From JAFDVL01 sp043736395 (GTDB lineage: Bacteria > Acidobacteriota > Blastocatellia > RBC074): 14,466 nucleotides of DNA. A program made the translations under genes and the position numbers. The notes beneath the pieces are model-generated. The model saw nothing but the letters and a program-made list of their open reading frames with translations. It made no database searches and was not told the origin of the DNA. The stretch is from positions 1 through 14,466 of the forward strand of contig JAYTCQ010000228.1 of NCBI GenBank assembly GCA_043736395.1. The letters run 5' to 3'. Shown one piece after another: positions 1 through 7,202 of this stretch; position 1 is the stretch's first letter, and each line of letters opens with the position of its first letter.

Positions 1-940
1 TCATCGGCACATCATTTTGTTTGCCCTGCGCAAAAATTGCCGCCGTATCCGCAGGCAAAAACCAGCCGTCCACTACTACGCCAAAGCGTGCTCCGCCCAT
101 CAAATCAGCGGCAGGCTTGGCGCGCAGTTCTTTCAGCGAAGTCGCGCCTTTTGTGTCCGCCCATTTCACACCGTCTTTTTCTGATTCGTTCAGGTCACGC
201 GTACGCCGCGCCACACTCGAACCGCTTTCGGCAATCGCCCGATGGAACAAGCCTTTCGCCAGCGGCGAAGCTGTCAAAGTATGCACGGCGGCGGCTCCGG
301 CGGATTGCCCTGCAATCGTCACGCGATTTGGATCGCCACCAAAGGCCGCGATATTTTTCTGTACCCATTGCAGTGACGCGACAATATCGAGCAAGCCGTA
401 GTTTCCCGATGCGTGCTGTGGCGATTCTTTGCTTAACTCAGGATGCGTGTAAAAACCGAAGATGCCGAGGCGATAGTTGATGGTGACGACGATGACACCT
501 TTCTTCGCCAACGCTTCGCCATCGTAAGTGATGATTTCGCCGGAGCCTTCATAAAATGCGCCGCCGTGAATCCAGACCAGCACGGGACGCTTTTCAGTCG
601 CACCTTTTGCGCCCGTCCAGACGTTGAGGCAGAGGCAATCTTCGCTCGCTTCATTTTGCACCATGAACTCTTTCGTCCACGGCTCGCGCGAACGCGTGAG
701 TGCCTGCATGCAACTGTCAGAAAATTTATCGGCCTTGCGTACGCCGCTCCATTCCTTAGGTGGTTGCGGCGGTTTCCAACGCAAATCGCCGATGGGCGGT
801 GCGGCGTACGGTATGCCTTTGAAGACGCGCACGCCCGAAGACAGCGTTGCGCCTTCAAGCGAACCGCCATCAGTTTTCACCTGCGCATTCACAGGCGCAA
901 CAACGAAAATTGCGAATAAAATAATGCTCAAAAATTTCAT
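1..940 (-). CDS. Type B carboxylesterase (alpha/beta hydrolase), 3' end cut by window edge
   Basis: The frame is open from the ATG at 938-940 to base 1, giving 313 residues; full-length family members usually have about 500-550, so the C-terminal third and the stop lie outside. Residues 1-19 form a Sec signal peptide ending in VNA, so the enzyme is exported. Family marks, in order, are the F-K-G-I-P-Y-A segment (40-46), E-D-C with L-N-V-W (100-108), the oxyanion loop HGGAF (125-129) and the nucleophile elbow GQSAGA with Ser213. The catalytic acid and His would lie in the missing part. The start is supported by AGGGGTGA just upstream. Its ATG overlaps the TGA of the amidohydrolase as ATGA, which suggests translational coupling. 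The family cleaves carboxylic esters; in this setting an aryl or phenolic ester is plausible, but the substrate cannot be read from sequence. Confidence 0.93.
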   Translation of the reverse strand, partial: MKFLSIILFAIFVVAPVNAQVKTDGGSLEGATLSSGVRVFKGIPYAAPPIGDLRWKPPQPPKEWSGVRKADKFSDSCMQALTRSREPWTKEFMVQNEASEDCLCLNVWTGAKGATEKRPVLVWIHGGAFYEGSGEIITYDGEALAKKGVIVVTINYRLGIFGFYTHPELSKESPQHASGNYGLLDIVASLQWVQKNIAAFGGDPNRVTIAGQSAGAAAVHTLTASPLAKGLFHRAIAESGSSVARRTRDLNESEKDGVKWADTKGATSLKELRAKPAADLMGGARFGVVVDGWFLPADTAAIFAQGKQNDVPM

Positions 941-2007
941 AGATTCACCCCTAAAATACGCGCCGCATTACCGCCCAAAATCTGTGCGCGATCTTCTTCA
1001 CTTAAATTCGTCACAGCATCCATCAATTCGTGGACGTCATAATCGCCCATATCAAAAGCGTAATCCGTACCGACAACAATTTGCGACGCGCCAACTTGCG
1101 CAATTAAATTTTTCAATTGCTCCGGCGAATACACGAGCGAATCAAAATAAATTTGCTTGAGATATTCGCTCGGTTTTTTCTGAATGCCGCCAGCTTCAGG
1201 ACGAACTTTGTAACCGTGATCTGAGCGACCGATGTACGCAGGTAAATATCCGCCCCCGTGCGCCGCTACGATTTTCAATTTTGGATTACGATCCAACACG
1301 CCGCCGAAAATTAAATTCGACAGCGCAATCGTAGTCTCTAACGGCTGCCCAATCATGTTCGTCAAATAAAATTGATTGACGCGTTCACCAAGCGAAGAAC
1401 CGAGCGGATGAATGAAAACTAAACAACCGAGTTCATCCGCTTTCGCCCAGAATTTTTCAAATTTTGCATCAGCCAAATCGAGTCCGTTGACAGCCGTAGA
1501 AATTTCTACGCCTTTCAATCCAAGCGTTTTTACGGCGTGAATAAGTTGCTCAACCGAAAGCTCAGGATGCTGCAATGCAATCGTACCAAGCCCATAAAAT
1601 CGTTCAGGATTCGTCGCGCACGTCGCGGCTACATGTTCGTTTTGGACGCGGACAATTTCTTTCGCAAGATCAGGTTCCGCCCAATAATAATAATGGTTTG
1701 GCGAAGGACTGAGGACTTGCACGTCTACACCCATCGCATCCATATCGCGCAGCCGTTCGTCAAGATTCGTCATTTTGCGAAACGCTTCGGGCAGCATTTT
1801 TTGCACGTTGTGTTTTACGGAATCTGCACCTTGCGTGCGCAGCATCATTTCCAGCTCGCCTTTTTTTTGCGGACAATCCGCGACGAGTAGTTCGACCGCA
1901 GGCGTCAATAAATGCGCGTGCAAATCTATGGTAAAATAGTTGTGCGCACGAAACGTTTGCACATGTTTTTCAGGAGAACAATTCAGATCACAAGTGTGTA
2001 AAGGCAT
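937..2007 (-). CDS. Amidohydrolase family 2 protein, ACMSD-like (metal-dependent decarboxylase/hydratase type)
   Basis: This 356-residue TIM-barrel protein resembles aminocarboxymuconate-semialdehyde decarboxylase and its relatives (resorcylate and 5-carboxyvanillate decarboxylases, LigJ/LigY-type hydratases and hydrolases). The metal-site residues are all visible: D-L-H30-A-H32 at the first strand, H200 in FIHP, H250 in AAHGGG and D315 in GTDYA. Their spacing matches ACMSD (H9/H11, H177, H228, D294 as I recall it). No signal peptide is seen, so it acts in the cytosol. About 27 residues precede the DLHAH motif, more than usual, and no clear Shine-Dalgarno precedes the ATG at 2007, so the start may be wrong; GTG at codon 16 is an alternative. 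It lies 19 bp after GH51 and overlaps the carboxylesterase by ATGA. The family usually decarboxylates or hydrates carboxylated aromatic compounds or ring-cleavage products; the exact substrate is unknown. Confidence 0.9.
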   Translation of the reverse strand: MPLHTCDLNCSPEKHVQTFRAHNYFTIDLHAHLLTPAVELLVADCPQKKGELEMMLRTQGADSVKHNVQKMLPEAFRKMTNLDERLRDMDAMGVDVQVLSPSPNHYYYWAEPDLAKEIVRVQNEHVAATCATNPERFYGLGTIALQHPELSVEQLIHAVKTLGLKGVEISTAVNGLDLADAKFEKFWAKADELGCLVFIHPLGSSLGERVNQFYLTNMIGQPLETTIALSNLIFGGVLDRNPKLKIVAAHGGGYLPAYIGRSDHGYKVRPEAGGIQKKPSEYLKQIYFDSLVYSPEQLKNLIAQVGASQIVVGTDYAFDMGDYDVHELMDAVTNLSEEDRAQILGGNAARILGVNL

Positions 2008-2026
2008 AAAAATAAGTTGCGGTTCG

Positions 2027-3586
2027 CTATTTCAGTTTCAGCCGCAGAATCGTCAGCGAATGCGCGGGGAAGGTGTATTTGAATCCATTGTTTTCAATCG
2101 TCGCCGTAATGTTGCGAGTGACAGGGCGAACTTTCTTGTCATCACCGAACGTATGCGTTGCTTTCAAATCAGGATGGTTCATTTCCCAGACGCCGACTTC
2201 GCTCTGCAAATTGCCTTCCTGATTTTCGACGCGGGTCGTTAGGTCTTTGTCTTTGCTGCGATTAAGCACGTTGACGTAAATCGTTTTGTCAGTCGCGTTG
2301 TATGTCGTCGAAACGTCCAGATATTTGAGCGGCGCACGATTGCCGACTTTATAAGTGGGCGCAGAAACATACGTGTCGAGCGATTGATTATTTTTTTGTT
2401 TGGTAAATTCGACGAGCGGAAAATAGATCGGTTGCAAAAATAGCCCTTGTTTATTGGTGGTAATCGGTGCGATGACGTTCACCATTTGCGCGATGTTCGC
2501 CATCTTCACGACATCGGCGCGCCGGAAGAAAGAATTGAAAAACATGCCCATCGCCAGCGCGTCTTCGAAGTTATAAACCTCTTCGAGTTTCTTTTCGTTG
2601 AAGGCGCGATACCAGACGTTCCATTCGTCATAAGCGATATAAATCGGACGCGGGGTTTGCTGTCGATTTTGCGCTTCCTTGATCTGGCTGGCCGTCACGT
2701 CAATGTAATTATCAATCGTCTGCGACCACGCCATGAACTTCTCGAAATCGTTGTCGCGGTTGTTGATGTAAGAGTGAATCGCAATGTAATCGGCCTGATT
2801 GCGCAGCGTATTCAGCACGGTACGATTCCAGTGCATCCAGTCCGCCGTCGCGCCGTAATTGCTCGAACCGCTGGCAATCAGCTTGATGCTGTTATCGGTT
2901 GAGCGCATGGCCTTGCCGGCTTCGAGCGCGAATTTGGAATACTCTTCGGCGTTCTTGTGGCCGAGTTGCCACGGGCCGTCAATCTCATTGCCGAGCGCCC
3001 AGTATTTCACGTTGTAAGGTTTGTCGCGTCCGTTCTTGCGGCGCTGTTCAGCCCAATAGGTGTTTTTGGTTTCGTTGCAATACTCAACCCAATGACGCGC
3101 TTCATCTATCGTTCCCAAGCCAAGATTGACGCAGATGTATGGCTCGGTGCCAATCGTCTCGCAGTATTTCAAAAACTCATCCGTGCCGAAACGATTGCTT
3201 TCTAAATCGTCCCACGCCAAATCTTTGCGCATCGGACGCTGATCTTTCGGCCCGATGCCGTCTTTCCAGTTATAACCAGAAGCGAAATTGCCGCCCGGCC
3301 ATCGCAAAATTGAAACGTTCAGTTGTTTGACGACATCCATCACGTCTTTGCGATAGCCGTTCGCGTCCGACAGCGGGCTGCCTTCTTCATAAACGCCGCC
3401 GTAAATCATGCGACCCAGATGCTCGGCGAAATTGCCGAACAAGTGCGGATGGATTTCGCCGATGGTGCGATCAATGTCAATTTTGATGCGGGCTTGATGC
3501 GTTTGGCTTTGCGCCAAAGCGAGACTGTTGCACAGCAGGCAAGCGATGATGGTTGTAGTAAAAAAGCGGGTGATATGTGTTCGCAT
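2027..3586 (-). CDS. Alpha-L-arabinofuranosidase, GH51, secreted
   Basis: The 519-residue protein carries the full GH51 pattern: G-N-F-A-E-H-L-G-R near residue 51, RWPGGNF (95-101), the acid/base motif ALGNE with Glu201, HSY (271-273), and the nucleophile motif YDEWN with Glu321. The catalytic barrel is followed by the usual C-terminal beta domain, and length is normal. Residues 1-26 form a signal peptide ending in ALA-Q, whereas many characterised bacterial GH51 enzymes are intracellular, so this one probably acts in the periplasm or outside. The start at 3586 has AGGAGA 7 bp upstream. It heads the operon with the amidohydrolase (19 bp downstream) and carboxylesterase. GH51 enzymes remove arabinofuranosyl side chains from arabinoxylan, arabinan and oligosaccharides; a few have endoglucanase activity, which is less likely here. 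Confidence 0.95.
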   Translation of the reverse strand: MRTHITRFFTTTIIACLLCNSLALAQSQTHQARIKIDIDRTIGEIHPHLFGNFAEHLGRMIYGGVYEEGSPLSDANGYRKDVMDVVKQLNVSILRWPGGNFASGYNWKDGIGPKDQRPMRKDLAWDDLESNRFGTDEFLKYCETIGTEPYICVNLGLGTIDEARHWVEYCNETKNTYWAEQRRKNGRDKPYNVKYWALGNEIDGPWQLGHKNAEEYSKFALEAGKAMRSTDNSIKLIASGSSNYGATADWMHWNRTVLNTLRNQADYIAIHSYINNRDNDFEKFMAWSQTIDNYIDVTASQIKEAQNRQQTPRPIYIAYDEWNVWYRAFNEKKLEEVYNFEDALAMGMFFNSFFRRADVVKMANIAQMVNVIAPITTNKQGLFLQPIYFPLVEFTKQKNNQSLDTYVSAPTYKVGNRAPLKYLDVSTTYNATDKTIYVNVLNRSKDKDLTTRVENQEGNLQSEVGVWEMNHPDLKATHTFGDDKKVRPVTRNITATIENNGFKYTFPAHSLTILRLKLK

Positions 3587-3626
3587 AAAGTTTCTCCTAT
3601 GTTGAATCAGTAAAGCCTATTATTGG

Positions 3627-4472
3627 TTAGGGACATCCATCATTTTTCTTCATTCGCCTTCGGAGTTTCTGCAAAGCGAGAAAATGTGCGATTTCTTCAG
3701 CAAGTCCTAATCCTGAAAAGTATGGCGTCTTGAAATTCGGTATCTTGACACCTGCCACTATTTTTCCAAAAGAAGGCGAATCAATAGTTACTTTTGCTCC
3801 CTGATATAAGGCGGAATCGAGTAGTCTAGCTCTTTCTTTATAGTTGCGAGCTTTGTCTACCTCGGGAGGATAGATAAACTCGAAATTGTGGCTCGGCGAG
3901 CCTAATTCCATCGAAAGTTCGGCGGTTTTCCTGTGGATTGGGTTATGTTCGAAATCCATTTCTATCTCGACACCAAATACCCAGTCCTGAATTAATTCGT
4001 GTTGTGTTGAAGGATCAATCTCATCAAACTGCTCTTGGGTAAATCCAATTTCTTCAGGATTAAACGTTTCGGATAACTTGGCAGACGTAGCTTTTTTGGC
4101 AAATACTTCGCCGATAATTCCATCTACGATAGTTAAGCAAATATCGGAAGACAAATCAGCGAATTCTTTTGAGCTTAATACGAAATAAGGAAACAACGAG
4201 CCATGAGCTACTTTCAATTTAAGATCGTAGATTATTTCCTTCCATCCATTTGTAGCTGTCCTAAAATGATATTTTGTGCCCACATTATAGCCTTCTTGAT
4301 AACCATCGAAATCAATACAGACCAACGGCTTATCACTATCATCACAAAGAGTATAGTCAACGCTTGTCTTCTTCAGACGGCTTAACTCTACATCGTCTAT
4401 GCTTATAGACTTCAATGGAAAGGCCGAAAAATCAATAAGTGTTTTGGTCTCGAAAATATTCAGAAAAGGCAA
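3627..4472 (-). CDS. Hypothetical protein, DUF2726/PD-(D/E)XK-like, probably 5'-truncated
   Basis: I do not recognise a specific function. The open part encodes 281 residues. D39 in SVDY, D54 and D56 in PLVCIDFDG and K85/K87 in D-L-K-L-K resemble a PD-(D/E)XK nuclease-like core as in DUF2726 proteins; this is inference from pattern only. The first usable start is a TTG at 4472 with no Shine-Dalgarno, and it falls in the middle of readable protein: upstream codons continue in the same frame with plausible residues (GDKYRIYHN) back to a TAG at 4500-4502. It is therefore more likely the large remnant of a gene broken by a nonsense mutation than an intact gene. The region is visibly more AT-rich than its neighbours, and the gene has nothing in common with the surrounding catabolic set, which suggests foreign origin. 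It ends 40 bp before GH51. Confidence 0.6.
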   Translation of the reverse strand: MPFLNIFETKTLIDFSAFPLKSISIDDVELSRLKKTSVDYTLCDDSDKPLVCIDFDGYQEGYNVGTKYHFRTATNGWKEIIYDLKLKVAHGSLFPYFVLSSKEFADLSSDICLTIVDGIIGEVFAKKATSAKLSETFNPEEIGFTQEQFDEIDPSTQHELIQDWVFGVEIEMDFEHNPIHRKTAELSMELGSPSHNFEFIYPPEVDKARNYKERARLLDSALYQGAKVTIDSPSFGKIVAGVKIPNFKTPYFSGLGLAEEIAHFLALQKLRRRMKKNDGCP

Positions 4473-4553
4473 GTTGTGGTAAATTCGGTACTTGTCTCCC
4501 TATTTCTTGCTCAGGTTATAGAAATTCCCTCTCTCTGCATTACTTGCAAAAAC
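4473..4553 (-). pseudogene. 5' remnant of the DUF2726-like gene, with an in-frame stop
   Basis: In the same frame as the 3627-4472 coding region, bases 4551-4553 downwards read VFASNAERGNFYNLSKK, then TAG (4500-4502), then GDKYRIYHN running straight into the annotated part. The residues read as natural protein on both sides of the stop, as if a tyrosine or similar codon had become TAG. A further TAA at 4554-4556 lies upstream, preceded by an ATG at 4569-4571 that gives only five codons. No start codon with a ribosome site serves this stretch. The simplest reading is a gene inactivated by point mutations and truncated at its 5' end. A sequencing error at the TAG is the alternative. Confidence 0.5.
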
Positions 4554-4651
4554 TTAATTTTTAACCCCCATATCTATGCCTTATTAAAATACAGAGCGTA
4601 TTCAGAGAAAAGCCCTTGTCTAACTCTCTAACAGCTTTTCAGTACAGAAAA
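4554..4651. other. AT-rich gap with no supported feature
   Basis: This stretch separates the two gene remnants. I see no open frame of note, no convincing promoter pair on the minus strand and no RNA gene. A 7-bp inverted repeat (4607-4613 with 4634-4640) has a 20-base loop and is too weak to call a terminator. Confidence 0.4.
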
Positions 4652-4864
4652 TTATTCGGTTGCTATAGTCCAGACAAACCGCACGCCGTCGCTTCCGTCA
4701 GGTAATGGCCCAGAACTGTCACAGATGATCGCCTGTGTTTTTGGATCAATGCGCAGAAAGCGATTGGTCACCAGCGACATCAAAACCAATTCGCCCGTAG
4801 GCGTTTCGATCCATTGAAAGCTTTGTCCAGCCCGGGTTTGGTGATTGAAAGTTTCGTGCTTCCA
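4652..4864 (-). pseudogene. C-terminal fragment of a lost protein, possibly beta-trefoil-like
   Basis: The minus strand reads 70 codons from 4864 to a TAA at 4652-4654. The reading includes GQSFQWIETPTGELVLMSL, then TNRFLRIDP and, near the end, GPLPDGSDGVRFVWTIATE. This composition and the regular F-x-W, L-x-S-L and R-F-L-R turns read like the end of a real, folded protein, perhaps a beta-trefoil or lectin-like tail of a glycoside hydrolase, but I cannot name the family. There is no start codon: a TGA lies directly upstream. In another frame just upstream (about 4825-4878) the reading VSVARDGSTKLSITKPG also looks like protein, so a frameshift may join the two. It begins right after the stop of the CE1 esterase at 4882. 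The likely cause is deletion of most of a gene that once stood between the two operons. Confidence 0.5.
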
Positions 4865-4881
4865 TCACGCGCTACGCTGAC

Positions 4882-6078
4882 TTACTTTTGAAACAACCTC
4901 GGAGCGAAATCATTTAAGTCGCGCCGCCACGTTTGCCATTCGTGGTCAGTGCCGGGTGATTCGTAATAAATGTGTTTGATGCCTGCTTTTTCGAGCGTTT
5001 GGTGAAAGTTGTTGACGCCTTGATACATCCGTTCGGGTTCTTTCGTGCCGATGCCTACCCACACAAGGCGAACTTTCTTGTTGAAGGCTGCGGCATCGCT
5101 CATTGCGCCGCCAAACGCGGTCTTCACGTCAAACGGCGCGCCACCCATTCCGCCGCCTGCGCCGCTGAATCCACCGATGTGAGAGAAGAGGTCGAGATGC
5201 TTGAGTGTAATCTGGAACGTTTGCATCCCGCCCATCGAAAGCCCCGCCATCGCGCGGTTTTCACGGGTTGGAAGCGTGCGATAAGTCTTGTCAACGAAAG
5301 GAATCAAGGCTTGCGTCAGATCGTCCTCAAACGCGGAAAACATTTCCTGCATCGCCTTCGCACGGTCAGGCGAAGTGGGCGGGCCAGCCACAGCGGGGGC
5401 GGCTTGACCAGCACGTTTCGCGTAGCCATACGCCATCACAATAATCATCGGCTTGCATTTACCTTGAGCGAGCAAGTTATCCAAAATCACGTTCGCGCGG
5501 CCTTGTCGAATCCATCCTGTTTCATCTTCTCCGCCGCCATGTTGCAGATAAAGCACTGGGAAACGTTGCTTGTTTTGCGTCTCGTAACTCGGCGGCAAAT
5601 AAACCATCGCGTGCCGCCAACTGCCGGTTACTTTCGAGTTATACCAAACGTCGCGCACCTGTCCGTGCGGCACATCTTGAATGTGGTAATAAGTCGAGCC
5701 TGGCTCAGGCACTTCAACGGCACTGGCGTATTTGCTGCCGCCAAAAAAGGACTGGCTGCCTGTGTCGCTCACGTCTGCGCCATCCATTACGAAGTTGTAA
5801 TAGTGCAAGCCGGGAACCATCGGCGGTGTCGTGTACGTCCAAAAACCATCCGCCTGCTTTTCCATTTCGGCTTTGGGGTTGCTCCAGAAATTGATTCTGA
5901 CTTTTGTGGCGTCAGGCGCTTTCACGCGCAATTGCACGCGGCCCTGACTGTCTACGCGCGGATATTCAGCGCCCCACACATTCGTCGTCGCGGGCTTAAA
6001 ATCGCCCGCGTCTTGCGCAAGGGTAACCTGTGTGACGGAAATCAGTAACACAACGAGTAACAACATCATTTTTTTCAT
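4882..6078 (-). CDS. CE1-type esterase with N-terminal Ig-like (E-set) domain, secreted
   Basis: I place the start at the ATG at 6076-6078: it begins MKKMMLLLVVLL, a proper signal peptide ending in TLAQ, and has GGGAG 9 bp upstream. The longer TTG start at 6123 would put charged residues before the signal and overlap the previous gene. The mature part has an Ig-like/CBM48-type E-set domain (about residues 30-125: VQLRVKAP, FWSNP, DGFWTYT, Y-Y-N-F-V-M-D-G), then a CE1 alpha/beta hydrolase domain with YLPPSY, P-V-L-Y-L-Q-H-G-G-G, the nucleophile elbow GLSMGG (Ser281) and the catalytic His379 in GTDHEW. The architecture matches enterochelin-esterase-like and feruloyl/acetylxylan esterases from xylan-degrading bacteria. 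It follows the other CE1 esterase by 25 bp. A feruloyl or acetyl esterase role is the best inference, but the acyl group is not determined by the sequence. Confidence 0.92.
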   Translation of the reverse strand: MKKMMLLLVVLLISVTQVTLAQDAGDFKPATTNVWGAEYPRVDSQGRVQLRVKAPDATKVRINFWSNPKAEMEKQADGFWTYTTPPMVPGLHYYNFVMDGADVSDTGSQSFFGGSKYASAVEVPEPGSTYYHIQDVPHGQVRDVWYNSKVTGSWRHAMVYLPPSYETQNKQRFPVLYLQHGGGEDETGWIRQGRANVILDNLLAQGKCKPMIIVMAYGYAKRAGQAAPAVAGPPTSPDRAKAMQEMFSAFEDDLTQALIPFVDKTYRTLPTRENRAMAGLSMGGMQTFQITLKHLDLFSHIGGFSGAGGGMGGAPFDVKTAFGGAMSDAAAFNKKVRLVWVGIGTKEPERMYQGVNNFHQTLEKAGIKHIYYESPGTDHEWQTWRRDLNDFAPRLFQK

Positions 6079-6103
6079 AACATTCGGCTCCCAATTAAGT
6101 TTA

Positions 6104-7174
6104 TTACTTACAACTTTTCTCAAAACAAAGATGCTTGCTGAAAAACGGCATCACGTAGTTCTGAAACCGTACCGCGACCGCGCTGGTATGCGTGCCCAGA
6201 TAAATTTCAAAGCTGTTTGTAATGCCATATTTATCCATCGCATCGTGCAGCTTGCCGGAATCTACGCGCAGCCCGTCCTTATCGCCTACGTCAATCGAGA
6301 TCGCGCGATACATCCGCAAATTGCCGACGTATTGATCGAAAAAAGCCAGTGGCGAATTGGCTGCGAATCGTGCCAATACTTCCGGCTGTGGCTCGCCGTT
6401 CTTGCGCGGCAGGTCGAGATAGAGCGGAGGATTTTTCGGATTCGGCGACCACGCTGCAGCAGCGGCAAGTTGCGCGCGTGCGCCGAACGGCAGCTTGGCC
6501 GAATCTTCCGGCGTCTTCACGGCTTCCAGCGTCTTATCCATTTCAGCATTCGCCGGGCCAGCCTGACGTGGAGACAAACAACACGGACTCATGATGTACA
6601 AACTGCCGAACACATCAGCGTGTTTCATGCCGATGCGTGTAGCGCCGTAACCGCCCATCGAATGGCCTACCAAGCCACGGCTCAGCCGATTCGGCAGCGT
6701 GCGGTAATGCGCGTCAATATAGGCTACGACATCGCGCGCAATGAACCGTTCGAAATCTCCGGTGGTGACGGAACTCGAATACATCGAACCGTTGTGGAGG
6801 GTTTTGGAATCGGGCAACACGACGATCATCTCTTGTGCGCCCGTGGCAAACGCGCCTTCGATGGTTTGCGGCACATGGATTTCTTTGCTCCATTGTTCAG
6901 CGCCGATGGAATAGCCGTGTAAGGCATAAACCACCGGATAACGCCGCGATTTCGACTTGGCATAGCTCGGCGGCAAATAGACCAACACATCACGATCAAC
7001 GGCGTCGCCTTCGAGATTGCCCTCAAGAAATGAGCCGTGAATCTTGATGCGTTCTACCTGTGCGAGCTTTGCTCCAGACACAACAGGCGGTACTTCAGTC
7101 GGAACCTGCGCTAACAGCGGCAATGCAAGTGTGATCGTTAACATCAGAATGCTTAAGATTTTTTTCGTTACCAT
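6104..7174 (-). CDS. CE1-type esterase (feruloyl-esterase-like alpha/beta hydrolase), secreted
   Basis: The 356-residue protein starts at an ATG (7172-7174) preceded by a purine-rich AGAGGAC stretch. Residues 1-23 form a signal peptide (MVTKKILS..., ending LLAQ). The CE1 domain follows: VLVYLPPSY (63-71), YPVVYALHGY (79-88), nucleophile elbow GHSMGG with Ser172, a likely catalytic Asp in VGDKDG (298-300), and His329 in GTHTSAVAVRF. It lacks the Ig-like domain of the next esterase, so the two are related but differ in architecture. Family members include esterase D/S-formylglutathione-hydrolase relatives and secreted feruloyl and acetylxylan esterases; the signal peptide and the neighbours favour a polysaccharide or phenolic ester. 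It sits 28 bp after the FAH gene and 25 bp before the second esterase, in the same operon. Confidence 0.92.
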   Translation of the reverse strand: MVTKKILSILMLTITLALPLLAQVPTEVPPVVSGAKLAQVERIKIHGSFLEGNLEGDAVDRDVLVYLPPSYAKSKSRRYPVVYALHGYSIGAEQWSKEIHVPQTIEGAFATGAQEMIVVLPDSKTLHNGSMYSSSVTTGDFERFIARDVVAYIDAHYRTLPNRLSRGLVGHSMGGYGATRIGMKHADVFGSLYIMSPCCLSPRQAGPANAEMDKTLEAVKTPEDSAKLPFGARAQLAAAAAWSPNPKNPPLYLDLPRKNGEPQPEVLARFAANSPLAFFDQYVGNLRMYRAISIDVGDKDGLRVDSGKLHDAMDKYGITNSFEIYLGTHTSAVAVRFQNYVMPFFSKHLCFEKSCK

Positions 7175-7202
7175 CTCTTCTGTCCTCTTTTAAATACTTG
7201 AA

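Noticed and set aside
4607..4640. Inverted repeat GAAAAGC...GCTTTTC
   Set aside because: Only 7 bp of stem with a 20-base loop and no T tail; chance is likely in AT-rich DNA.
4972..6048. A 358-codon plus-strand open frame
   Set aside because: It lies opposite a clear CE1 esterase with signal peptide and catalytic motifs; its translation is rich in His, Arg and Cys without any domain pattern, as expected for an antisense shadow.
6079..6123. Upstream TTG start for the Ig-CE1 esterase
   Set aside because: It would put a charged stretch before the signal peptide and overlap the preceding gene; the ATG at 6078 has GGGAG upstream.
6032..6922. A 296-codon plus-strand open frame
   Set aside because: It is antisense to the plain CE1 esterase, has no ribosome site or recognisable motif, and has shadow-like composition.
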